A stretch of DNA of 64,000 nt. It comes from Trematomus loennbergii. Its lineage: Eukaryota > Chordata > Actinopteri > Perciformes > Nototheniidae. The notes under the pieces were generated by a model, which saw nothing but the letters and a program-made list of their open reading frames with translations, did no database searches and was not told where the DNA came from. Each line of letters begins with the position of its first letter. Within the stretch, counting starts at the first letter, position 1. Of the stretch, positions 11,531-22,060 are shown one piece after another. The stretch spans positions 5,001 through 69,000 of the forward strand of contig JAAOOA010000484.1 in the NCBI GenBank assembly GCA_012861695.1, in the 5' to 3' direction. Made by a program: the position numbers and the translations under genes.

Positions 11531-12403
11531 CTGTTATTTACTTTGCTCCCAGTTCAGTCCAGGATTGAACACCTTTACATACAAAGCGCTCAATGGTCAG
11601 GCACCATCCTCTAGGGCAGGGGTTCCCAACCTTTTTTCCCAAGAGCCCCCCCAAATGACTCCTTTGGAAGTTGCACCCCCCCCCCCCCCACACACACAAG
11701 GGGGGGGGGGGGGGGGGGTGCAAAAAAGTCTCAAAATGCTACAACTCCTGCCCCAAACTGGATGAATGTGAAGTATGTTGTTAAAGGAGGATGAGAGTGA
11801 CTTGATGGTTATTGGACTCAGGATTCATTCATTTGGATTCCCGCTGTATGAAGAAATGAAAGGACGGCGCAAGTGGAAACGATTCACAAAGGGATTAAAC
11901 TGTTTAAAACACATGCTCAAAGTCAGCCGGATTTTGCCGATGTGTTTATGTGGATTCAAAAGTCGTAAATAATCTACAAAATGGAGGAGACCGATCTGAT
12001 CGGAGCAACTGTGACAAATAATGTGAAACCGGCATGGACAATGACTGTTTAAAAATGCGCTTATCCAGAAAAGCCTGGTTTGGACACTTTACGGGCAGAA
12101 GAAACATTTCTATTAAAGAAAGAATTATACATTTCTGTCTTTTTATGCCTTTAATAGCTATTAACTAGAATTTGTATTCAAATTAATTAATCAATTATTT
12201 TTTATATTTTATTGTAATTAGTGTAATTTTAGTGACAATCATGTATTGCGTTAAAAAAAAAAAAAAAGTCTAAATATGATATTTGGCCTCAAATCATCTG
12301 AGGCCTGGCGCCCCCCTGCGATCTTTGGCGCCCCCCAAGGGGGTCGCGCCCCCCAGGTTGAGAACCACTGCTCTAGGGTCTCAAACTTACCTACCCCACC
12401 TTT
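11531..12403 (+). mobile_element. Non-LTR retrotransposon 3' fragment, split by a hAT element
   Basis: Reading across the nested element gives TYKALNGQAPSS, then RVSNLPTPP. This resembles the C-terminal part of fish LINE reverse transcriptase ORFs. Only a short piece remains. Confidence 0.5.
11617..12370. mobile_element. hAT non-autonomous element with perfect 8-bp target duplication
   Basis: The terminal inverted repeats are CAGGGGTTCCCAACC on the left and GGTTGAGAACCACTG on the right. CTCTAGGG is duplicated exactly at 11609-11616 and 12371-12378. Long C and G homopolymers lie at 11678-11720. No transposase is encoded. The 8-bp duplication and CAG ends identify hAT. Confidence 0.9.
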
Positions 12404-15061
12404 AACTACGGCAGATATGTAATATTTAATGCAGCCGAAACGTGTATTACAATGCCGTTATGTGATGACTTTCAAAGAGAAAAGCAAGCACACTCGGAAT
12501 AATGTATAATTTAATTTTTTTATACAGTCTATGGTTGCTACAGAGGATTGTGGGTAATGTCCGTCAAACTTCCGGGTTCCTCCATGGGACCTTATTTCGG
12601 AAAAAGTATGCATTGAAGTCAATGGAGAGAGAAAGATCATCTTTCGATCCCGTTTGAATTGTGTCACAAATTACACATATGCTGTTTGTCTTAAATAATA
12701 ATGTCCATGTCAAAAAAGTCACAGTTTGTCGTAAAACTGTTGAAATATAAGACTATGAAATGTGTGTGTATGTACAGCTCTCAACATGCCCAGACTTGTA
12801 GTGATTTTCACCTCTTTTAATACTTTTAATACCACATTACGTCACACGTTGATGCGCGCCGTGATTGAAAATCTCTTTATTTAAAAAATACGGGGAATAC
12901 GGATCTCGGGGTCTCCCTGCTCCCTGCGCGCAGATGCGACGCGTCATATGACGTCACATGTTTGGCATGTCTCGATTGAATATGCTTTATTTAAAACAAA
13001 AACAAGGACAATAAACAAACCAGTCTTCACAACGGCCGGACAAAATACTTTGAGCCGCCCATAGCCAAAGCCCGAGACACTGTTTAAAGCATAATAAAGA
13101 CAATATATAGAGAGCATAATGGAAAATAACGTATCTATGCCACAATTTTAGATGCCGGGTAGCAATAAAGATAACACCATTAAACAGTTACACAACATAA
13201 CAGACATAATATCGATAGCAGCATCCCTAGCAACCACCTTGGTAACAATGAAAACGTTGTATTTACACAATTTCCTGAAGTATTCTTCGTAATAACTAGC
13301 AAACTAAAGATCATGTACATCCACTGCACACATCATCTGAAATAACAACTCATATTTCTCGCATCAAATGACATGACAACGCATTTTAATGGCCAAACTA
13401 ACCTTAAAATAGGCATTTTCTACCGAGAATAAAACGAAGGTCGGCCATGTTTTTTTATTTCTGCGGAGAGAAAGTTGAAGATCACGTGACATAGACGCCA
13501 GCCATTGGAAATGAATGGTGAAAAAAAACGTAGGGATCCTACAATTTCAGAGGCGTTTTTGTAGAAATACTACGTCCCAAGTTGTGGACCAACGTAGTTA
13601 TTACACGTTTAGATGTGAGACTGGTTTGGCAAAGCTGCTAAAACAGGAGTGGTGTGGTCCATTTTCTTTGTTCCTGTTAAAACCTGTGCTGCAGCATTTT
13701 GTATTCATTGAAGGGTCTTTAATGATGAGTTGGGACAGCCTGATGAAAGGGAATTGCAATAATCCAGCCTGGAGGTGATAAAAGCATGGATGAGTGTTTC
13801 TGCATTGTTATGATTTAATATGTGCCTGATTTTTGAAATATTCCGCAGATGGAATCACATTATGCAAGTGACTCGGTTTCTGTCTGATGATATTGATATT
13901 AATTGCTCCTTTTTTCCACTTTATAACATTTTTCATAGACACACAAAGGCTGTGAAGCGATGATATATTTAGTTTTGTTGTTGTATCTTTCAGAGGGACT
14001 CCCAAAGCCCAGCCTGTCCATGTATCCTGCTGCTGAGGTCATCTGGGGTCAGAGCGTCAGCATCACCTGTTCTGCATCAACTTTACGTCAACAGCTGTTT
14101 TCTAACACAAAGTTCATCTTGGAAAAGAATTCCAGTTCCTTCAGAGAGTCCAGAACTCCAGGTAGCAGCTCTGCTTCCTTCAGCATTCAGGAAGTGAACC
14201 TGGACCATGAGGGATCTTACCGGTGTCAGTATCAGATAGGCTCAGGACGAACTTCAGCTCTCCCTTCAGTGACTCCGTCAGACTCTCTGTTTCTGGTAAG
14301 CGTTAAGTTATGTTTGAGCTTATTTCTACATAAAAGAAAACATCATTTCAGAGCTGTCTGCCCACAGCTGGTAAGAGTTCAGTCTGGCAAAGTGTTCTTT
14401 GCTATGTGAGGTGAAGGTGATAGAAAGTCAAAGACACTGACGATACATTCCTCAGAATGTTTTCAATAGGATTTGAGGATTGAGGATTGAGAGGTTTATT
14501 GATTACCCTCCCTCCATCTTATCTGGAGTCAGGTCGTGGAGGTAGCAGTCCCAGCAGAGGGCCCCATTCCCTGACACACGAACCAGCTCTGACTGAAGCG
14601 GACACATTTGAGATATACATCCCTGCAGATCCGTAATGTTTTCTTGTTGTTGTTGTTCTTGTTGTTGTTTTCTTCTTCCCCTCAGTGCCGCTGCAGCAGC
14701 CCAACGTCTCTGTGACGTCCCCCAGCGGGGGTTGTTCTGGAGCCCTGAAGGTGCAGAGGTCACCAGAGGTCACAGCTTCCTGCTCACCTGCTCCATTGCT
14801 CCTCAGTATCCTGGAGGATTCTTCTCCCTCCTCTTCTCTGGGTCCCGCCTTAATGTCCGCAGGCGGGCAGTGAACCACTCGGCCTCCTTCAGCTTCCCTG
14901 CAGCCGGACCTGAGCAGCAGGGAAACTACAGCTGTCTGTACGAGGTCACCCTGTCCTCCAGGACCTTCACCTCCACACAGGAAGCACCCATCAGTGTCAT
15001 CATCACATGTAAGAGGAAACTAAATGCAAAGGGACAAGTAGTACTCAGATACTAAACTTAA

Positions 15062-15544
15062 AGTGGACCTATCATGCTATATTTGAATAATATAGTGTAG
15101 GACCATACCTATATAAGGCATATTTATACTTTTTTTTTTTCAAAATACCAAACAGATCATGCATTTTAGCCATGCCTCATTTCTCTCAATTTGCACTTAT
15201 TTAGCTCTGTTTTTGCAAGGTCTGATTCAGTGAGAACAGCACCACCTACAGGCCTGGCATACAGCGTCTCCAGCGCTTTCGAACGGCAATGGCCGTAGCT
15301 GTCTCCTCCTGATAGGTGGAGAGTTGGCCCAATAGCCGTAGCGCCACCGTCCTGACGTCAGGACAGTGTTCAAATCTGGATCAGTTTTTATCAGATCGTT
15401 GCAGCCCCTTTTTTAGAGATTTGGGTATGGAAGAAAATAGAGAGGGTTGTGTTTTCTGACACTTGGTGAGTTCCCTGGAACACCGGGGACACATATTCAT
15501 GTAGAAAAGACGTACACAAGTGCATTTTGCATGATAGGTCCCCT
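15062..15544. mobile_element. TTAA-target inverted-repeat element (piggyBac-type MITE)
   Basis: TTAA flanks both ends (15058-15061, 15545-15548). The ends are AGTGGACCTATCATGC and, inverted, AGGGGACCTATCATGC. It is non-coding and lies in the intron after Ig2 of unit P2. Confidence 0.75.
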
Positions 15545-15897
15545 TTAAGTAAAATGTGTAATATCACATCCTAGAAAAACTGTGTTATAAGTCAAAGTCA
15601 TGCAATCTAGTTCCCTTTATACATCCATGGTCAGTGTGCTATTTAGCTAGCTGGCAAACATTAGCTGTCTATCTAACTGGCTACCTTTACATTGGATATT
15701 TCAGTACGCTAACTGAACGAAACTGCATATTTGGTAAGTTTTAAAGTAATGGCAATGTGTGAATTGACCTTTTGATAACTAAAGAACAAGCACATAATTC
15801 CAACTCTTTAGGTAAATGTCCCCCGGCCAACCGGACCCCAAGACCACAGACAGTTCAAAACAAACATCAGCGGTAGGTCGATCAGATGAATAGTTAA

Positions 15898-16977
15898 CCT
15901 GTTAAACCCGGTGCCCCCATCTTGCAAGAAACAGCGTCTGAGGGCTTCATAACATTTAACAAACTATGAATGTGTCAAACCCACTTAATGGGAAGAAACT
16001 CATCTACCTGACGATATGAACCGTTTTTACCGAAAACAAAACACAAGTCTAACGCCGCGCCTCTGAATTAGCACTAAGCAAAGAGTGCTAACGCACTTAG
16101 CACATAACTCACGGTAGAAATATTGTATACTTCATCGGATCTGCACAAAGTTGATATCATATGGAAGCTGAGATTCCACAGATTCCAATGGTATAAGTAT
16201 CATCACTGTGCCAGCCAGCAAAGACAACACACAACTCCACTTTACGGAGCCAAAACGGCAAATACGTCGTACCTTTGCTGTTTTCTGATCAAAAGTTGTG
16301 TTCAAGGCATTAAAACGCATAATAACTATATATATAATATATATGATAATCCTTCATCATATTTATGTCAATAAGCCTAGTTTTCAGTTTTCAAAGCGTA
16401 ACGTAGCTTTCGGTTTTGGGCAAACTGCGTGCGCATCACTCCCACTCCTCAATGGTAACTTGTAGGTGGATTTAGGAACCCCCCCTCGATTCTATTGGCT
16501 CTAACAGTTAAAAAGAGGTGTCAATCACCCAAATCGACCAAGGGGGGCCAGAGATACGGCAAATCCACCCAAATGACCCCAGAAGTGTTTTTTTTTTCTA
16601 AACCTCTCTAAAAAGGTCAAATGTCACTTGTTTTTAATCAATCTTGATACAGGGTACTTATTATATGTTGTACTTTGGATTCCTAAAGCTTTTAGTCTAC
16701 TAACCCATCATCCAAGGGTAGTTTTCACTATAAGTAATCTTTTATTTTTGGACGGACACTATAATTTACAGTTTTTACTATGTAAAATCTGAATTTTCTT
16801 TAAAATAAAAAACATCTATATTGATTCTGACTCTCTACATCCAACTCACAGGTTTATCATTACTTTGAGAATAAAGATTATTAATTTAACCCTTTTAGAA
16901 GGGAAGATATGGTCATTTGTTCTGGGAATGTCATGTTCGAGCCTGAGACCTGAAAAACAGGCTCAGGGCTTAACAGG
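15898..16977. mobile_element. TTAA-target inverted-repeat element, about 1.08 kb (piggyBac-type)
   Basis: TTAA flanks both sides (15894-15897, 16978-16981). The ends are CCTGTTAAACCC and, inverted, CCTGTTAAGCCC. It is non-coding. The paralogous intron at about 31.18 kb carries an unoccupied TTAA site with matching flanks (GGATCAG and AATTGAG), which defines the insertion. A relative occupies 62.04-62.47 kb. Confidence 0.85.
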
Positions 16978-17795
16978 TTAACAATTGAGAATGCAGAGTC
17001 TGAAAATGCATCTGTTTCGACTGTACCTTGGCAATTAAGTTATTGCTAAAAATAAAAATAAAAAATGATTGAATTGAGGCCTTGTGATTCACCAGCACCT
17101 AATGTGGTAGGATCTTGCTTGAAATAAATATATCTGCTCTTTCCTTGTTGATCCGAGATTGATTCTTTATGGGTTTTGCATTTATCGTTAGTAGCTTTGG
17201 ATAGACGCGTCAGATAAATGATATGTAATGTAATGAAATGACTGACTGTGTGTTTCTCTGGTAGTTCCTGTGATGGTGCTGGTCTCCTCAGTGTGTGGGG
17301 GGGGTCTCCTGCTGGTCCTGCTGGTGCTGGGGGGGGTCTTCTTCTTCTTCCTGATCCGCAGGAGGAGACCCGGAGACCTCAACCAAACTCCAAGTATGTA
17401 TATTTGATTTAACGGACTGTTTGTGTTTTTAATATACTTTATCTTTTATTTCATTCAGGTACAAACTTTGAGTCAAACTATAAGCCACGTTCCTTTGTTC
17501 TGTTTTATTTATGTTATACACTTTGAGTTTGCATTTGTACCAAAGTACATGCAAGGAGTCACAATTTCATCCAATGCTTGTGTATTCAATCAAATAAATA
17601 CTGAATCCTGTAAATCACAGCATTTGCTTGTATTTTGGAGATCAAACAAATACACGCGTTGATCGATAAAGAGATGTCTGATGAACTGGAGAGAGGAACC
17701 AGAGGGTAACTTTATTATAACATGACTTCTGAAGTCTGACACAATACGGACCCTTAGCAACCTGGAGAGCGTTAACTTAGTTTGAAGGCGTGAAG

Positions 17796-18276
17796 CAGGG
17801 GTCTCAAACTCAATTTCATCACGGGCCACATCAGCATTATGGTTGCACTCAAAGGGCCGGTTGTAACTTTAAGACTATATCATTAATTAATATAACTTCA
17901 TAATTAACTACGTCTGAAAGCAGAAGTCTAGAGCAAATAATTGCAAGTCTCTTCAGTAAGAATGTCACAATATGATTTTAAAGAAAAGCCACATTCTGGA
18001 AAAACATTGATTGTGACATTTTGAAAAAAAAATCTATTTATGAAAAAAAGGCTAATTCTAAGAAAAAAGGCATATTTGGACAAAAAAGTCAAATTCTGAG
18101 AAAAAGTCAAATTTGAGATGCATTGTGGGACATGTCGTTTATGGGCAACGTGCTTCTGTAAAGTAGCATGTAACCGTATAATAAACATATTATATTCTTT
18201 GCAAGCTCTTGTGGGGCCACATAAAATGAAGTCGCGGGCCGGATTTGGCCCCCGGGCCTTGAGTTTGACACCCCTG
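17796..18276. mobile_element. hAT MITE in the intron before the tail exon
   Basis: The ends are CAGGGGTCTCAAACTCAA and TTGAGTTTGACACCCCTG. The flanks are GCGTGAAG (17788-17795) and GCGTAAAG (18277-18284), a 7/8 match. The inverted paralogue at 29740-29747 has the single unoccupied site. The inner part is GCGGGCC-rich near the right end, as in common fish hAT MITEs. Confidence 0.9.
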
Positions 18277-18747
18277 GCGTAAAGAATTAAATCTGATCTC
18301 CATGAAACACCTCCTGCCTGTGTTTCAGTGTCGGTCACAGCCATCAATGAATACAATGAAGAGGAAGATGAGGAAGAGGAGAACGTCTATGTGAACGTGG
18401 ATGACTTGGTCGCGCAGAAGAAACAGAAGTCAGGACGAGGAGAGGAAGAGGACATCGATGTCTACGAGCAGCAAGAGAGCTGCGCTAACTTCAGAGAGGG
18501 CGAAGAGGACGGAGAGGAAAGAGAATCCAGTGACAATGAGGATGATTACGTTAACGTAACCCTTAGTGAGCAAGTCGTTAGTGGAGACCATGAGGATGAG
18601 GATGAGGATGAGGATGTGTGTATCAGAACTTCTGAGGAGTCCAACAGAGTCTCAGTAAACACAGGGTTTATGATGGAGAAGATGAAGCCTCAGGAGAAGA
18701 GAGTAGTTGTCATTATCATGATTATATTATTTCATACACCTTACTAA

Positions 18748-19352
18748 ACTGCACTGCTGTTTATCAAAGTTGTAGCATTGAGATTACAAGGCAGGAACCA
18801 ATATCACATTTTGTTGTTTTAAATCTAATCTGTCCTCCAATTTAGCCGTGACCAAAGTAGGGCGTACCTGTTTGACCAATGAAGGAACAATACTATCATT
18901 ATAACCCAGTTGAATGGTTCAAGATTCAAAGGCTTTGCTGTCATGTGCACAGCAGCTACAGTGAAGGGTTAACAATGACAAGCTTCAGTCCAGAGCTCCT
19001 CCAACGATGCAACCAAGTTATACAAGACATAAAACAATAAAACAAAAATAAAAATAGTGCAAGAATTGTGTTGCAGTCAAGTGTGCAAGTAGTTCAGATG
19101 AAGTAAGCTATATAACTGTCAGGACAATAAATAAATACAATAAGCCAAATAGTGCAGAGAGTGTATGACGTGACCAAATCTGTGATTGGGTATTTATGCT
19201 ACTAAGCTAGGCTAGTTTGCTTTAGCATTCGTTTATTTGGTGTTCATTTATCCGCCATTATGTTCCGAATCTGAATTTTCTGCATTTCTACTCAGGTTTC
19301 TAAATGTGTACAGATCAGTTGGAGAGAAAGATAGAAAGTGGAATCAGAGATG
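18748..19352. other. 3' flank of unit P2
   Basis: Probable 3' untranslated or flanking DNA. It contains AATAAA-like strings near 19036, and its 3' half (about 19180-19350) is homologous, inverted, to about 29.20-29.35 kb. A piece near 18925 (CAAAGGCTTTGCTGTCATG) recurs at about 61.2 kb and is a dispersed repeat. Confidence 0.5.
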
Positions 19353-19360
19353 CTAATAAC

Positions 19361-21151
19361 CAGGGACGTGCGGTGAGGTTCATGGCTGGTGAGGCACTGA
19401 CTCTTTCAGAGCCAGGTTTACAAATATTATATTTTGACCTTATTCGAAATATTCTGTTATTTTCAAAAGCTTTTTAGTCTGATGCTTCGATTAATTTTAA
19501 ACAGACCGTTCAACAAAAGGATACTAAAATCTAAATATTGGATTGTTCTCTCTTAGTAAGATCCCATTTTCAATAAAATTGTGGTCTTACCTTGACTTGA
19601 AGATGAAGTCCATGCTATCCTTCTGGACAACAATCTCTATTACTGTTTTGTAAAAGTCCTCCTTATCTTCCTGTAGTTTCAAAAGTCTAGCTTGTTGTTT
19701 GCGTCTATCGTCTCTGCGTAGAATTACAGTAGCAACAAGAACCTGTGGGCTCACGTGCGCCCCCTTCAGTGCGGCAGAGGTTATGGCTGCCTCCCCTGGT
19801 GCTTTCTCATTGCCGTTGTATGATGAGACCAGCGAGCCTAAATATCATATATACGTGAAATAAGTTATTTAGAGACTATGGATGGCGAGGACACGTGTAA
19901 CTAGAGAATGCAATTCCTGAAGAAATTGCTAGTGGGAATGCTTTATGCTTAAAAGCTGACGCTTAACTGCTATGCTGAAATGTAATGTGTAAGAAGAAAG
20001 TGAAGAATTTAGATTGAAATGATACATGAACACTGGGGGCTTGAATGTGTGATGAGAGAAGAAAAGAAGTAAAAAGGCTTGGAAAAGCAGCAGAATATTT
20101 GAACTGCAAACGTTTGAACTAACTTGATGGCGAATGATCTGTCGCCATGCCAACGGCATTTGATGACATCCCATAATAGGCTTAGATGCGTTGATGGCTG
20201 TGTTACCAAACCTGTGAAGTTTTGGGCCATTTGGAGCATTTTCACTGAAGTTATGAGAAAACCGTGTTTCATGGCAGGCATTGTGTTGCCATGGCAACGG
20301 CATGTCCCGTAGATGTCTTCACGGCTGGACTGTTAGCACACATGTGAAGTTTGAGCACTTTTTGAACATTTTCATAGGAGTTATAGCGACATCATGTTTT
20401 ATGGCGAGGGATGCGTTTCCATGGAAACGGCATATGGTGAGATCTCAGATTTGGCTTAGAGCTGTTGAGGCATGGACCGGTGATATACAAGTGAAGATTG
20501 GGGGACGATTGGACCGTGTCCATTGGAGTTACAGCGACATCGTGTTTCATGGCGAGTGGTCTGTCGCCATGGCAACGGCATTTGAAGAAATCTCAAAACT
20601 ATCCCGTAGATGTCTTCACGGCTGGACTGTTAGCACACATGTGAAGTTTGAGCACTTTTTGACAATTTTCATAGGAGTTATAGCAATATCGTGTTTTATT
20701 GCAAGGGATGCGTTGCCATGGCAACAGCTTTTGAGGAAAACTCACTAATGGTATATAGACATGTTGAGGGCTGGACCATTAACTGTCATCTGAAGTCTGG
20801 TGGTGTTTGGATCATTTGCATAGGTATCACGACAACATCGTGTTTTATGGCGAGGGATGCGTTTCCATGGAAACAGCCTATGGTGAGATCTCAGATTTGG
20901 CGTAGAGCTGTTGAGGCATGGACCGGTGATATACAAGCGAAGTTTGGGGGCGATCGGACCGTGTCCATTGGAGTTACAGCGACATCGTGTTTCATGGCAA
21001 GCATTGTGTTGCCATGGTAACGGCATTTGAAGAAATCTCAAAACTGTCCCGTAGATGTCTTCACGGCTGGACTGTTAGCACACATGTGAAGTTCAGCACT
21101 TTTTGACAGGTGAGGCTGTCACCCCCTGCCTCCCCTGACTGCACGTCGCTG
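19361..21151. mobile_element. hAT-type element, 1.79 kb, with internal repeats
   Basis: The ends are CAGGGACGTGC and, inverted, CAGCGACGTGC. The flanks are CTAATAAC (19353-19360) and GTAATAAC (21152-21159). The inverted paralogue has a single unoccupied GTTATTAC at 29186-29193. The interior contains diverged repeats, for example GTAGATGTCTTCACGGCTGG three times and CCATGG(C/A)AAC boxes. No transposase was recognised. Small open frames inside are repeat products. Confidence 0.85.
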
Positions 21152-21159
21152 GTAATAAC

Positions 21160-21879
21160 TGCTACGCTGCTAAGCTAGGCAAATGAGCTTTTAGCAAAAC
21201 TAGTTCATGTTTCTTTAGTCTTCAGATTTAGGTGTCGTCTTATTCATGTGATATTACAAAACTCAATTACTAAGGTCATGGAGCATCAAGAGCTCGATAG
21301 TCAACAACAAACTTAAGCTTAATGTCTCCCTTTTTTCCTCTTTATGAGAAGTTTTAATGCCTAAATTACACATTTTAATGAAACAATAATTGATGGTAAT
21401 GTACAACATCATGTCGGGTCTGACTTGTTCATTTAGTTACCGTCTAATGTATTGTTAATCTTTCCCTCTATGTTTAATTGAAGTGTTTTCTGTTGAATAT
21501 ACATGTCTTTTATTATATTTTATTAAAACACATTTCTAACTTTAGTGTCCTTGTTCATCTTTTTGCACGTGCACGTATTTACAGATATGACCTGAGGAGA
21601 AACACAGGGATTTTAGCCTCTGCAGACCATTTACATGCACTATAGGAGAGGGAACACCACAGAAGAAGAATAGGTCCTCTTTAAACCCATCACCTTTTCT
21701 CAGGTTAAGGAGAAGTGGTTAGGAAAGGACGGAAGAGATGATTTATTGAATATTGGCCCACAGCCTTCCTCTCTCCTCATTGGCAGCTGGCTCCATCTGC
21801 TGGTCACCAAGGTGAATTACAGACTGTTGACAGTAATAACCCCTGGACTATTACAAATATATTTTTCTGAAAATCAAAC
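21160..21879. other. Non-coding stretch between receptor unit P2 and the heat shock gene
   Basis: Similarity to the inverted arm stops at about 21.19 kb (partner about 29.15 kb). No gene recognised. Confidence 0.5.
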
Positions 21880-21885
21880 TTTATT
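21880..21885 (-). terminator. Poly(A) signal of the small heat shock protein gene
   Basis: The minus strand reads AATAAA about 175 bp after the stop codon. It is the first canonical hexamer after the CDS. Confidence 0.6.
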
Positions 21886-21980
21886 CAATTTCAACAGTTC
21901 ATACAAACAGCAAATAATTATAAAATGAATATTATCTTCATTTAGTAATGGTAAACGTTACTCTTCAATGACAGTCTCTC

Positions 21981-22043
<63 letters not shown>

Positions 22044-22057
22044 CTGTGTGTGTGTGT
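21981..22057. repeat. GT microsatellite in the 3' UTR of the heat shock gene
   Basis: Interrupted (GT)n that begins within 4 bp of the stop codon (minus strand (CA)n). Confidence 0.95.
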
Positions 22058-22060
22058 GCA

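Larger units (their letters stand above)
13994..18747 (+). pseudogene. SRCR-Ig receptor unit P2, 3' part: two Ig-like exons, transmembrane exon, tyrosine-bearing tail
   Basis: Exons: Ig1 13994-14295, Ig2 14686-15008, transmembrane 17265-17393 (LLLVLLVLGGVFFFFLIRRRR), tail 18329-18747. Ig1 has SITC and the DHEGSYRC motif; Ig2 has LLTC and GNYSC. The tail is about 139 residues and strongly acidic. Its tyrosines lie in ENVYVNV, DVYEQQ and DDYVNV; YVN is a Grb2-type SH2-binding context. Compared with the open inverted copy at 29.6-33.9 kb, Ig1 is 302 rather than 324 bp and ends in the wrong phase. Ig2 lacks one G in a G-run (323 vs 324 bp). It is therefore broken as assembled. Introns have been enlarged by at least four transposons. 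Confidence 0.85.
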
